Shown one piece after another: positions 26,039 to 33,031 of a stretch of 45,992 nucleotides of DNA. Every line of letters begins with the position of its first letter. Position 1 is the stretch's first letter. Origin of the DNA: an uncultured Clostridia bacterium. Its GTDB lineage: Bacteria > Bacillota > Clostridia > TANB77 > CAG-508. A program made the position numbers and the translations under genes. The notes below the pieces were generated by a model. It saw nothing but the letters and a program-made list of their open reading frames with translations. It had not been told where the DNA came from and searched no databases. The DNA is taken from contig CANRNC010000015.1 of NCBI GenBank assembly GCA_947631915.1, forward strand, positions 1-45,992. Direction: 5' to 3'.

Positions 26039-27583
26039 TTAATTACTTTTTGAGCAAACATATTTAGGAATAAATAATTGCATTCCTACATTAATATTTT
26101 CTGAATCTTCTATCTCATTTAGTCTCATTATATCATCAACAGTACTTCTATATTTCTTTGCTATTTTCCATAAAGTATCTCCTTCTTTAACAAAATATAT
26201 TGTCATACTATATGGATTTTCACTACATGCTTCTTCATCTATATTAACATCTTCTATAATATTCATATTTATTTCATTATACTGGCTCACTTCAAAATTT
26301 AGATTAATGTTTAGAGTTACTTCTGAATCTTCAATTACAAAGTCTTGCATTGCAACTTCTATATTTGTATCTATTCTGCTGTTTTCTGTAACTTCATCAT
26401 AATCCATTACATACATGATTGGAATTGTTTTTGTTATTGATTCTACAGTCGTCTGATTATTGGCAGTTATTAAAAAATCTGCTTTTATTTCTCCATCATA
26501 TTTTATTTTTCCTTTTGATGCAATTGAATTACTTATGCTAGGTGTAATTCTTATATCTTTTATTTTCTCTCCCGCCAATTCTTGTATCTGTATTTTTTCT
26601 CTAACTTCGTACATATCATTTTTATTCTTTTTATTTACCATTGTTATAACATTTCTTGAATTAAATTTTACATTCATACTTGGACTATATAAATCTTCTA
26701 ATATTTCTATTTCTTCATCTTTAATAGCATTACATGATATTTCTAATTCTATCTCAACATATATTGAATGTTCCTCCTCTGAATTAGGTTTTACTAATAT
26801 ATTTTTGATAGTGTATCTACAATCACATATATCATCTTCGGAAATGTTTTGCATCTCAACAAAACCCATGATTGGAATTTTTTCCTCTACATTTCTTATC
26901 CTATTATCTTCCGTCAAATACATTATTTTCACATCTGCATCTGCCTTGGCTAAAATCTTATTATAGCTCATTTTTGTATCCTTATTAATAATACTTATAT
27001 CTACTCTTAAAATTTCTGCTAAGTTATCTTCTGTATTTATTTTTACTGTTTCTTTTGCATATGTCTTTGTAGAATTACTGCCGACTACAGAATTAAATTT
27101 AACATTTTTTCTAATTTCTTGTATATCTTGTATATTCTCAACATCGTTTACTATGTCTAAATCTTCATTAGCATATAAGGTTATCTCTGCTTCTAATTCT
27201 ACTTTTATATTTACTTTTCTTCCATTTAATACTTTACATTCTATTGATTTAATTGTAACTTTTTCATTAATCCACATTCCTTCTAATGCATCTCTACATT
27301 CTATAATTTCTTTGAAATCAATATTAGTATTAATACCTCGTATATTGTCAGTTTCACTATCTGCTAAATAAATTAAATAAATTTCTACATTTCCTTCTAA
27401 TTTTATTTTTCCATCTGATACTTCTTTTTTATAAATACATACATTTCCACTTGTACTTACTGGTTTAAGTATGTCAGGTTTTATATCTGGAATTATAGCA
27501 TCCTCTTGTAATGTAAATTTTTCTGTAGTCTGATTTACTATTCTATTTATAGAAATATTCTTTTTTATTGTTTCAATTTTCAT
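26039..27583 (-). CDS. sipL: SPOCS (DUF3794) and LysM protein, SipL-like
   Basis: The product has 514 residues, close to C. difficile SipL. It has tandem DUF3794/SPOCS-type beta domains through about residue 450, with repeated 'IPIMGFVE' and 'IPIMYVMDYDE' segments. One C-terminal LysM domain follows ('FVKEGDTLWKIAKKY', about residues 460-510). SipL binds the spore morphogenetic ATPase SpoIVA through LysM and directs coat assembly. The gene lies downstream of yabG and veg, as sipL does in clostridia. AAAGGAG lies 11 bases upstream. A terminator separates it from veg, so it should have its own sporulation promoter, which I could not fix. No signal peptide is seen. Confidence 0.82.
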   Translation of the reverse strand: MKIETIKKNISINRIVNQTTEKFTLQEDAIIPDIKPDILKPVSTSGNVCIYKKEVSDGKIKLEGNVEIYLIYLADSETDNIRGINTNIDFKEIIECRDALEGMWINEKVTIKSIECKVLNGRKVNIKVELEAEITLYANEDLDIVNDVENIQDIQEIRKNVKFNSVVGSNSTKTYAKETVKINTEDNLAEILRVDISIINKDTKMSYNKILAKADADVKIMYLTEDNRIRNVEEKIPIMGFVEMQNISEDDICDCRYTIKNILVKPNSEEEHSIYVEIELEISCNAIKDEEIEILEDLYSPSMNVKFNSRNVITMVNKKNKNDMYEVREKIQIQELAGEKIKDIRITPSISNSIASKGKIKYDGEIKADFLITANNQTTVESITKTIPIMYVMDYDEVTENSRIDTNIEVAMQDFVIEDSEVTLNINLNFEVSQYNEINMNIIEDVNIDEEACSENPYSMTIYFVKEGDTLWKIAKKYRSTVDDIMRLNEIEDSENINVGMQLFIPKYVCSKSN

Positions 27584-27674
27584 ATTAATTTATATTCTCC
27601 TTTCTATGGCACAAATGTAATTTGAGTTTTTACCTGCACCCACCTCATTTTTATTATATATATGTAAATGCACA

Positions 27675-27706
27675 AAAAAAATTCCTAGTTATACTAGGAA
27701 TTTTTT
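27675..27706 (-). terminator. Terminator after veg
   Basis: A 13-bp perfect stem (AAAAAATTCCTAG / CTAGGAATTTTTT) with a 5-base loop, 10 bases past the veg stop. T-runs are present in both orientations. Confidence 0.85.
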
Positions 27707-27715
27707 AATTTGTTT

Positions 27716-28018
27716 TTACAAAACAGCCATTTTTTTAGCCTTTTTTTCATCAAATATTGGTATATCTAATGGTGAGTAGTCTGTACCATTAAAAAAACAT
27801 ACTTCAACGCTTTTAGTTAATACATCTGTGTAATTATATGAAGTATTACCTTCTTCTTCATCGCATTTTACTACGAATAGATTTGAGTATACATTTTGTA
27901 CAGTACCTACTTTTTCATAAAATTTACTTCTTCCTAAAGTTCCTTTGATAAGTATCTTTTGTCCTATTTGCGCTTGAATATCTGTTCTTAAATTGTCAAT
28001 ATCACTTTTGCAAAACAT
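27716..28018 (-). CDS. veg: Veg family protein (DUF1021)
   Basis: The product has 100 residues. It resembles B. subtilis Veg: a beta-barrel-like segment with 'IGQKILIKGTLGRSKFYEKV', 'NVYSNLFVVKCDEE' and 'TSYNYTDVLTKSVEVCF'. In B. subtilis Veg is very highly expressed and stimulates biofilm matrix production. The ATG at 28018 follows AGGTGG; the TTG 30 bases earlier lies almost at the predicted transcription start and is rejected. A perfect consensus promoter drives it, as in the famous B. subtilis Pveg. A strong terminator follows, so it is monocistronic. Position next to yabG is conserved in Firmicutes. Confidence 0.9.
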   Translation of the reverse strand: MFCKSDIDNLRTDIQAQIGQKILIKGTLGRSKFYEKVGTVQNVYSNLFVVKCDEEEGNTSYNYTDVLTKSVEVCFFNGTDYSPLDIPIFDEKKAKKMAVL

Positions 28019-28048
28019 ATAACCACCTACTTCTCTTTTGATGTCCAA

Positions 28049-28077
28049 ATTATAGCATTTTTACCATTAAATGTCAA
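28049..28077 (-). promoter_or_regulatory. Perfect consensus promoter for veg
   Basis: On the minus strand, TTGACA, exactly 17 bases, TATAAT; the best -35/-10 pair in the window. The leader to the ATG is about 24 bases. Confidence 0.85.
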
Positions 28078-28146
28078 AAAAAATCGTTTGTTGGAATCTC
28101 GTTAATTCCATTGTATTTCAATGGTTTTGAGGTCTTTTTTCTTTCC

Positions 28147-28175
28147 GTTACATTTATGTTACAGTTTTGTTACAT
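28147..28175 (+). promoter_or_regulatory. Three GTTACA direct repeats with 11-bp period
   Basis: GTTACA at 28147, 28158 and 28169, exactly 11 apart, on the plus strand. They lie between the yabG stop and the veg promoter, about 70 bases upstream of the veg -35. The same period and half-site occur upstream of the IPQTG gene, but the orientation relative to the controlled gene is opposite. Confidence 0.45.
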
Positions 28176-28189
28176 TTTTGTAATATTTG

Positions 28190-28552
28190 CTAAAAAGTAT
28201 ATCTTTTTCTTGTACCTCTTGAGGTTATTCCACTCACTCTTTTGTTATCGTCTTTTAGTAAATCAGAAATTTCTTTTGCAGTAATACTTTTTTCTTCTGG
28301 TGTAATAGCTACTTTCTCTGCAATTGTTAATGGATCCATAAAATCTATTAGAACCCTTGCTGGAGATGAAGCAAAATTTGCTCCAGAGTCCATAATTGCT
28401 TCAAAAAAACTTTGACAAGCCCCCGCAAATATGAATATGTCTTTACCTTGAGATGCTCTTCTTGCTTCCTTTACTGTGTTTATAAAATGTCTTGAATTTC
28501 TATAATTATATATATCTGTAAAACCAGTTCCATTTCTTATCATACCGATCAT
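28190..28552 (-). CDS. yabG: YabG spore protease, C-terminal half (split gene)
   Basis: The product has 120 residues and matches the second half of YabG: 'YNYRNSRHFINTVKEARRAS', then 'IFIFAGACQSFFEAI' with the expected catalytic Cys, and 'ANFASSPARVLIDFMDPL'. Its ATG overlaps the TGA of the preceding half (ATGA). The Gly-His-Asp motif that should join the halves is not read in either frame. YabG is a cysteine protease that processes spore coat and cortex proteins. Either two base changes have split the gene, or an assembly error is present. Without the His motif this half alone should not be an active protease. Confidence 0.8.
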   Translation of the reverse strand: MIGMIRNGTGFTDIYNYRNSRHFINTVKEARRASQGKDIFIFAGACQSFFEAIMDSGANFASSPARVLIDFMDPLTIAEKVAITPEEKSITAKEISDLLKDDNKRVSGITSRGTRKRYTF

Positions 28553-28998
28553 GTCCGTGTTATAACGACAATGTCTGGTTTATACTTTCTTATTAGATTT
28601 CCAATTACCATAGGCTGTTTATTTTCCGGGATACTCTTTACAACAGCATTTAGCCCTACTTTTCTATAGTATCTTGCAGACTTTTCTGCATATCTTCTAT
28701 CTCCATCTAAATGCAATATTTTACCACAAAAAATATTAATATAATTATTTATAGCTTTTCTTTTCTCACTAATTTTAATTTCTACTTTTTCATTTAATTT
28801 ATCTAATTCTTTTTGTACAATTTTTTTATCAACAATATTTAGATCTTCGATAGGTGCATTAGCTTTAATTCTGATGCTTATACCTTTTAGTGTTGCATAT
28901 TTTCCTTGGTTTGTACTTATTATATCTTCTACTCTAAATAATATGTCATCTTGATAAGACTTTCTACTGACTATGGTACCTTTTTTTATGTCATTCAT
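28549..28998 (-). CDS. yabG: YabG spore protease, N-terminal half (split gene)
   Basis: The product has 149 residues and matches the first half of YabG: 'GTIVSRKSYQDDILFRV' (small beta domain), then 'ILHLDGDRRYAEKSARYY' and 'VVKSIPENKQP'. It ends 'YKPDIVVITRT', where YabG normally continues 'VITGHD'. The correct reading needs a net shift of one base: the bases after ATA-ACA spell GGACATGAT (Gly-His-Asp) in another frame, with an extra C on each side compared with the expected sequence. GGAGGA lies 7 bases before the ATG. The two halves together (about 270 residues) equal a normal YabG. Confidence 0.8.
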   Translation of the reverse strand: MNDIKKGTIVSRKSYQDDILFRVEDIISTNQGKYATLKGISIRIKANAPIEDLNIVDKKIVQKELDKLNEKVEIKISEKRKAINNYINIFCGKILHLDGDRRYAEKSARYYRKVGLNAVVKSIPENKQPMVIGNLIRKYKPDIVVITRT

Positions 28999-29062
28999 AA
29001 TATTGTCCTCCTATTATATTTTATGAGGACAAATTAAAAATGGTCAAAAAAATACTATAAAA

Positions 29063-29081
29063 GGTCACGGCAACCGTGACC
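29063..29081 (-). terminator. Palindrome-family hairpin after dut
   Basis: GGTCACGG/CCGTGACC, an 8-bp stem with a 3-base loop, 25 bases past the dut stop. It is followed on the minus strand by TTTTATAGTATTTTTTT. It probably terminates the nudix-yqeY-dut transcript. Confidence 0.65.
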
Positions 29082-29105
29082 CTTCAAATAATTAAATTAT
29101 AAATT

Positions 29106-29567
29106 CTATTTACTAGTTGATCCAAATCCTCCTGCTCTTTCTCCTTCTGCATTATCGTCATCTACTACTAAAAACTTTTCAAAAATTGCTTGACCTATGC
29201 AATCTCCTTTTTTTATTATTGTATCTTCATTTTTTATATTATAAAAAGCAAACATAATATGTCCATCATTATCTGGATTTCCATAATAATCAGCGTCTAC
29301 TACTCCTATACTGTTTGATAAAATTAATCCTCTCTTACCAGGGTTAGAGCTTCTATTGCATAGTTTTAAGTATTCATCTTCTTGCATATATGCCTTAAGA
29401 CCTGTTTTTACTAAAAATGGTTTATCACCTCTTTTAAAAGGTGGTATTACACAATCTTCTGCTGATTCAATATCATATCCAGCTGAATATTTTGTTTTTC
29501 TAACTGGTAAATTTATGTTTTTATCTTCAAAACCCTTTGCTATTTCAAATCCTCTTTTTCTTTCCAC
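29106..29567 (-). CDS. dut: dUTP diphosphatase
   Basis: The product has 153 residues, the size of trimeric dUTPases. The five family motifs are visible: I 'SAGYDIES' (residue 28), II 'RSSNPGKRG' (about residue 72), III 'NSIGVVDADYYGN' (about residue 85), IV 'GDCIGQAIFEKF' (about residue 121), V 'ERAGGFGSTSK' at the C-terminus. It hydrolyses dUTP to dUMP, which keeps uracil out of DNA and supplies thymidylate synthesis. The insertion between motifs I and II ('PPFKRGDKPFLVKTGLKAYM') is slightly longer than in E. coli. It is the last gene of a three-gene run with nudix and yqeY. Confidence 0.92.
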   Translation of the reverse strand: MERKRGFEIAKGFEDKNINLPVRKTKYSAGYDIESAEDCVIPPFKRGDKPFLVKTGLKAYMQEDEYLKLCNRSSNPGKRGLILSNSIGVVDADYYGNPDNDGHIMFAFYNIKNEDTIIKKGDCIGQAIFEKFLVVDDDNAEGERAGGFGSTSK

Positions 29568-29586
29568 GTCAACTCATTCCTTTCTA

Positions 29587-30027
29587 CTAACCTAATAATT
29601 CTTTTACTACTTCATTTATTGTTTTACCATCTGCTGAAGCTCCCATCTCTGCTTTTGCTTCTTTCATAACTGCTCCCATGTCCTTCATTGAAGTTGCTCC
29701 TATTCTTTCTATAATAGCAGAAACTTTCTCTTTTATTTCTTCAATTGATAATTGTTTTGGAAGATATACTGAAAGTGTTTCAATTTCTTCTTTAGCTTGA
29801 TTTACAAGATCCTCTCTTCCACCTTTTTCAAACTCTGCTATAGAGTCTTTTCTCGTTTTTACTTCTTTAGCTATTATTTCTAGTATTTTTGCATCTTCTA
29901 CCTCTATTCCTTTGTCCTTCTCAATTTGTAATATTGCTGTTCTTACCATTTGAATTGCATTCTTTTTATTAATATTCTTTTCTTTCATTGCATCCTTCAA
30001 ATCGTTCATTAACTTTTCTTTTAACAT
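29587..30027 (-). CDS. yqeY: GatB/YqeY domain protein
   Basis: The product has 146 residues, normal for stand-alone YqeY proteins. It starts 'MLKEKLMNDLKDAMKEKN' and has 'RTAILQIEKDKGIEVED' and 'LSVYLPKQLSIEEIKEKV', then the Gly/Ala-rich end 'MGAVMKEAKAEMGASADGKT'. It resembles the tail domain of the amidotransferase subunit GatB, which binds tRNA. The function of stand-alone YqeY is not established. The ATG at 30027 has AAAGGA 8 bases upstream; the earlier ATG at 30057 overlaps the nudix gene and is unlikely. Confidence 0.88.
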   Translation of the reverse strand: MLKEKLMNDLKDAMKEKNINKKNAIQMVRTAILQIEKDKGIEVEDAKILEIIAKEVKTRKDSIAEFEKGGREDLVNQAKEEIETLSVYLPKQLSIEEIKEKVSAIIERIGATSMKDMGAVMKEAKAEMGASADGKTINEVVKELLG

Positions 30028-30043
30028 TAATATCATCCTTTCT

Positions 30044-30454
30044 TTATATTTTCTCATTTAAATAGTTTTTTACCTTAATTAGTATGTCTTTGTCTCTTTC
30101 ATATGTTACTTTATTCATAGCATCTTCTAAATTTAACCATTGTATTTCTGATATTTCTTCTAATTGTGGAGTTTCGTTTCCTTCTAGTTTATATGCTAAA
30201 AAATAAACTACTTCCTTTTCAACCCCCTCCATTGGAGAATAGGTTACTGTTGTTCTAAAATTAGTATCTAATCTAACATCTAAACTAGTTTCTTCTTTGA
30301 TTTCTCTTAACGCTGTTTGTTCTTCTGTTTCATTTCCTTCTACATGTCCTTTTGCAAATGCCCAATGTCCTTTATTATGTTTTACCAATAATACCTTTAA
30401 TCCTTTATTTTGCTTATCCAATATTATTGCTCCACAAGATTTTTCTTGCTTCAT
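30044..30454 (-). CDS. NUDIX hydrolase (Ap4A-hydrolase-like)
   Basis: The product has 136 residues. The Nudix box 'GHVEGNETEEQTALREIKEET' lies at about residues 36-56, with the catalytic REIKEE core. The N-terminal 'SCGAIILDKQNKG' and 'WAFAKGHVEG' resemble bacterial diadenosine tetraphosphate hydrolases, which clear Ap4A or related dinucleotides. The exact substrate is not certain. The ATG at 30454 has AAGGTG 7 bases upstream; the GTG 9 bases earlier overlaps that site. yqeY starts 16 bases after its stop. Confidence 0.82.
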   Translation of the reverse strand: MKQEKSCGAIILDKQNKGLKVLLVKHNKGHWAFAKGHVEGNETEEQTALREIKEETSLDVRLDTNFRTTVTYSPMEGVEKEVVYFLAYKLEGNETPQLEEISEIQWLNLEDAMNKVTYERDKDILIKVKNYLNEKI

Positions 30455-30533
30455 GTTTTTCACCTTCTTAAATAAAGATTTTTTTTATTCTACCATAGTT
30501 ATCTAATTTTTTCAATTAATTTTTCGCTTTTCC

Positions 30534-30562
30534 TTGTGTTTTTATACAATTTATGTTAAGAT
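30534..30562 (+). promoter_or_regulatory. Possible promoter for the 50-residue gene
   Basis: TTGTGT, 17 bases, TAAGAT, 28 bases before the ATG at 30591. Match is moderate. Confidence 0.4.
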
Positions 30563-30590
30563 TAAACTAGTAATATATATGGAGGTTTTT

Positions 30591-30743
30591 ATGGAAGATG
30601 AAAACGATAAAAAAGAATATGAAATAGTTAAAGGTGATGGTAATTTAGATATTTCGCCTGTATACAGTCATATAAATGTAAATAAGAAAATTGAAGATTC
30701 AGAAAACAAAAAAAATATTGTAATTCCTACTGAAAAAAAATAA
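30591..30743 (+). CDS. Small hypothetical protein, 50 residues
   Basis: I do not recognise this protein. It is hydrophilic, with charged ends and a central 'YEIVKGDGNLDISPVYSHIN' segment. No membrane helix or Cys is present. GGAGG lies 5 bases before the ATG, and a strong terminator starts at the stop codon. The gene is therefore a compact, complete transcription unit, which argues that it is real. It lies between the divergent nudix gene and tRNA-Met. Confidence 0.65.
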   Translation: MEDENDKKEYEIVKGDGNLDISPVYSHINVNKKIEDSENKKNIVIPTEKK

Positions 30744-30776
30744 AGAGCCCCCTTTGATGTATATGGGGGTTCTTTT
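30742..30776 (+). terminator. Terminator after the 50-residue gene
   Basis: An 11-bp stem (AAAGAGCCCCC / GGGGGTTCTTT, one G-T pair) with a 12-base loop, followed by T-rich DNA. Confidence 0.75.
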
Positions 30777-30856
30777 CATTATATAAATTTACAACACAAA
30801 TATTGTAAATAATGTAGTATATTTGTATAATTTTATTGACAAATTTTAAAAATGTA

Positions 30857-30885
30857 TTGACAAATCAAAGAAAAATGGGTATACT
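30857..30885 (+). promoter_or_regulatory. Strong promoter for tRNA-Met
   Basis: TTGACA, 17 bases, TATACT, 15 bases before the tRNA 5' end. A second TTGACA lies 20 bases upstream. Confidence 0.8.
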
Positions 30886-30900
30886 ATTAAAGTATTTTAT

Positions 30901-30977
30901 GGCGATGTAGCTCAGTTGGCTAGAGCATTCGGTTCATACCCGAAGTGTCGAGAGTTCGAATCTCCCCATCGCTACCA
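30901..30977 (+). tRNA. tRNA-Met (CAT), elongator type
   Basis: A 77-base cloverleaf with encoded CCA. The acceptor stem is GGCGATG/CATCGCT, the anticodon arm TTCGG-TTCATAC-CCGAA with anticodon CAT, and the T-arm contains GTTCGAATC. The first acceptor pair is G-U and the anticodon stem lacks three G-C pairs, so it is not an initiator. The GGTTCATACCCG anticodon region matches elongator tRNA-Met rather than the lysidine-modified tRNA-Ile2. Confidence 0.95.
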
Positions 30978-31013
30978 ATAACGTATCTGTTCTAACTATA
31001 AGACAGATAAAGA

Positions 31014-31047
31014 AAAATATCATTCTGGAAAGAATGATATTTTTTTA
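31014..31047 (+). terminator. Terminator after tRNA-Met
   Basis: A 13-bp perfect stem (AAAATATCATTCT and its complement) with a GGAA loop and a T-run. Confidence 0.85.
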
Positions 31048-31192
31048 TTGTTTTTTCAGTATGTACTACATTATTCCTCCAAGTTTTGCATCATAGTTCA
31101 AAACTCATAGGGTTATGAGTATAGTAAATCCAAAATTTTATTTTAACGTTGTAATTTCATAAAATCTAAAAATAAAGAAAAGTCAAAATTGA

Positions 31193-31221
31193 TTGAAAAT
31201 AGGCAGTTTTTATGATAATAT
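31193..31221 (+). promoter_or_regulatory. Promoter for the second transporter
   Basis: TTGAAA, 17 bases, TAATAT, 57 bases before the ATG at 31279. Confidence 0.6.
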
Positions 31222-31278
31222 ACTTTTAGAGAAATAAAAATCCAGAATATTTAAGAAAAGGAATGTTTTATTAGACAG

Positions 31279-32550
31279 ATGAAGAAGAAAAATTTTTTTA
31301 TATTAGATAGAGTTTCAAAATGGAAAGAAATTTATGAAAAAAAGTCAAATTTTAAAAAAATAGATAGTAATACAAAATTATCAACTATTGCTAAAGTTTT
31401 AATATTGGATAAAACCATAGGAAAAATTATAAGCATTTTTTTAGACACCTTTCTAGCTGCCTATTTTTATAAAATATCACAACAAAATATTTTTTATTTA
31501 TCAGTTTATAATATAATTGGATGGCTATTTGCAACAATAGGAGCTTTTTTAGTTGCAAATATCATAAAGAAAAAAAATAAAGTAAATTTATATAGATCTG
31601 GTACACTTATAAAGTCAATATATATTTTTATGATTATGATATTAGGAGAAAAGATTATTGATTATGTTTATATTATTGGAATAATGTATGGCATTTCAAC
31701 AGCAACAACAGGATTCCCATATAATATGATTGAATCTGAAAGTGTTTCAAATCAAGAAAGAAGTAAATATATAGGTTTTTCTTCAGTAGCAACAGAGATA
31801 ATAAGTCTAATAATACCAATACTTTTAGGTGCTTATATAACATTTGAATCTTACCAAGTTGCAGCTATTTTAATATTTATATTTTCTATTTTAAAATTAA
31901 TTTTGAGTTTTAAAATTCAGAATATAAATGTTCAAAATAGTAAAGTCAACTTAAAGGAATTTTATAATATTTTTTATAAAGATTCCAATTTAAAAAAATT
32001 ATATAAAATTGAATTCTTTAAAGGATTTAATGTATATGGAGTAATGAGTTTAGTAGTTTCACTTCTTATAATATCTCAAAGCAATAATGAATTAGAACTT
32101 GGTAGTTGGACATCGTTATTTTCATTATTTACAATAATTGCAATGTATTTGTTTGGTAAGTTTTATAAAAGTAATAAAAAAAGAAATTTACTAATATGTT
32201 CATTAATAACAATATTGATAAGTTCTTTGGCAGTTTTCTATAAAATAAACTTAATTACCGTTGTTATTTATAATATAGCCTATTATGTATTTATGAATAT
32301 CATCTTAAAAATTACAGATGTAAATTTATTTGATTATTCTAATAAAGAACCTTTTAAAACAAAATTTAATACAGAATATTTTGTTTTTAGAGAATTATTT
32401 TTAAATACAGGAAGAATATTAGGATATACTGCTTTATTATTTTTCGTTGGATTTACTCAAGAACTTATTAATTTAAAAATAATTTTTGGATTAATAATAT
32501 GTTCTATAATAGCTACTATTTATTTAAGTTTAAAATTAAATGATGATTAA
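31279..32550 (+). CDS. MFS-like polytopic membrane transporter (paralogue B)
   Basis: The product has 423 residues with about 10-12 hydrophobic helices. It has a basic N-terminal extension of about 40 residues that paralogue A lacks. Shared with paralogue A: 'EKIIDYVYIIGIMYG', then 'YNMIESESVSNQERSKYIG' at the same distance. Similar positions are also kept near the C-terminus ('FRELFLNTGRILGYTALLF' against 'LNETYLFFGRVLSALIF'). The substrate is unknown. The ribosome site (AAAGGA) lies 17 bases before the ATG, longer than usual, so the start is less certain. It has its own promoter and shares a bidirectional terminator with the next gene. Confidence 0.72.
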   Translation: MKKKNFFILDRVSKWKEIYEKKSNFKKIDSNTKLSTIAKVLILDKTIGKIISIFLDTFLAAYFYKISQQNIFYLSVYNIIGWLFATIGAFLVANIIKKKNKVNLYRSGTLIKSIYIFMIMILGEKIIDYVYIIGIMYGISTATTGFPYNMIESESVSNQERSKYIGFSSVATEIISLIIPILLGAYITFESYQVAAILIFIFSILKLILSFKIQNINVQNSKVNLKEFYNIFYKDSNLKKLYKIEFFKGFNVYGVMSLVVSLLIISQSNNELELGSWTSLFSLFTIIAMYLFGKFYKSNKKRNLLICSLITILISSLAVFYKINLITVVIYNIAYYVFMNIILKITDVNLFDYSNKEPFKTKFNTEYFVFRELFLNTGRILGYTALLFFVGFTQELINLKIIFGLIICSIIATIYLSLKLNDD

Positions 32551-32593
32551 ACCACATAAAAAAGAAGTTATAGATATCTATGTTTCTGCTACA

Positions 32594-32631
32594 AAAAAAA
32601 ATCGTATTCAAATAATTGAATACGATTTTTT
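32594..32631. terminator. Bidirectional terminator between transporter B and the hypothetical gene
   Basis: An ATCGTATTCAA/TTGAATACGAT stem, extended by A-run and T-run on either side, with a 4-base loop. The genes converge here. Confidence 0.85.
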
Positions 32632-32999
32632 TAGTCTTCACGTTCGAAACCATTATTTTTTCTTTCTCCAATTTCTTTTTGTTTTTGCTCAATTTCTTTT
32701 TGTTTTTTCTCAATATTAGCCCTATCTTTTTGCTGAACAGCAAGATTTCTATCAAATTCTTCTTTCTCTTTAGATTTCTTGTTTTTCTTTCTTATTGTTT
32801 CTGGGAATAATGCTAATATAACTTCATATGCCTTTTTAAAAGCATTTCTTCTTTCTTCGTCTGGATCTTTTTCTATTATATCCTCTGGGTTTTCTATAAT
32901 TGTGTCTTCTGAAAATATTGTCTCGATTAATCCTTTTGAACCTTGAGTTTTGTCTTCATTATTTTGTTGTTGTTTATCTTTTTTCTCTACTTTGCTCAT
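32631..32999 (-). CDS. Hypothetical coiled-coil protein downstream of rpoD
   Basis: I do not recognise this protein. It has 122 residues and is highly charged, without membrane helix or Cys. Its first 55 residues are Gln/Asn/Asp/Glu-rich. A short hydrophobic segment 'AYEVILALFPETIRKK' near residue 60 precedes a Lys/Glu/Gln coiled coil ('EKKQKEIEQKQKEIGE'). It follows rpoD by 32 bases and ends in a terminator, so it is probably the last gene of the dnaG-rpoD transcript. AAAGGA lies about 12 bases before the ATG. Confidence 0.65.
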   Translation of the reverse strand: MSKVEKKDKQQQNNEDKTQGSKGLIETIFSEDTIIENPEDIIEKDPDEERRNAFKKAYEVILALFPETIRKKNKKSKEKEEFDRNLAVQQKDRANIEKKQKEIEQKQKEIGERKNNGFERED

Positions 33000-33031
33000 A
33001 TTATTATCATTCCTTTCTAATAAGAAAATAA

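Noticed and set aside
28540-28575. Programmed -1 frameshift that would join the yabG halves
   Set aside because: No slippery heptamer is present at the junction, and even a shift would not restore the Gly-His-Asp codons without the extra bases being removed.
30901-30977. Initiator tRNA-Met
   Set aside because: The anticodon stem lacks three consecutive G-C pairs and the first acceptor pair is G-U, not the C-A mismatch of initiators.
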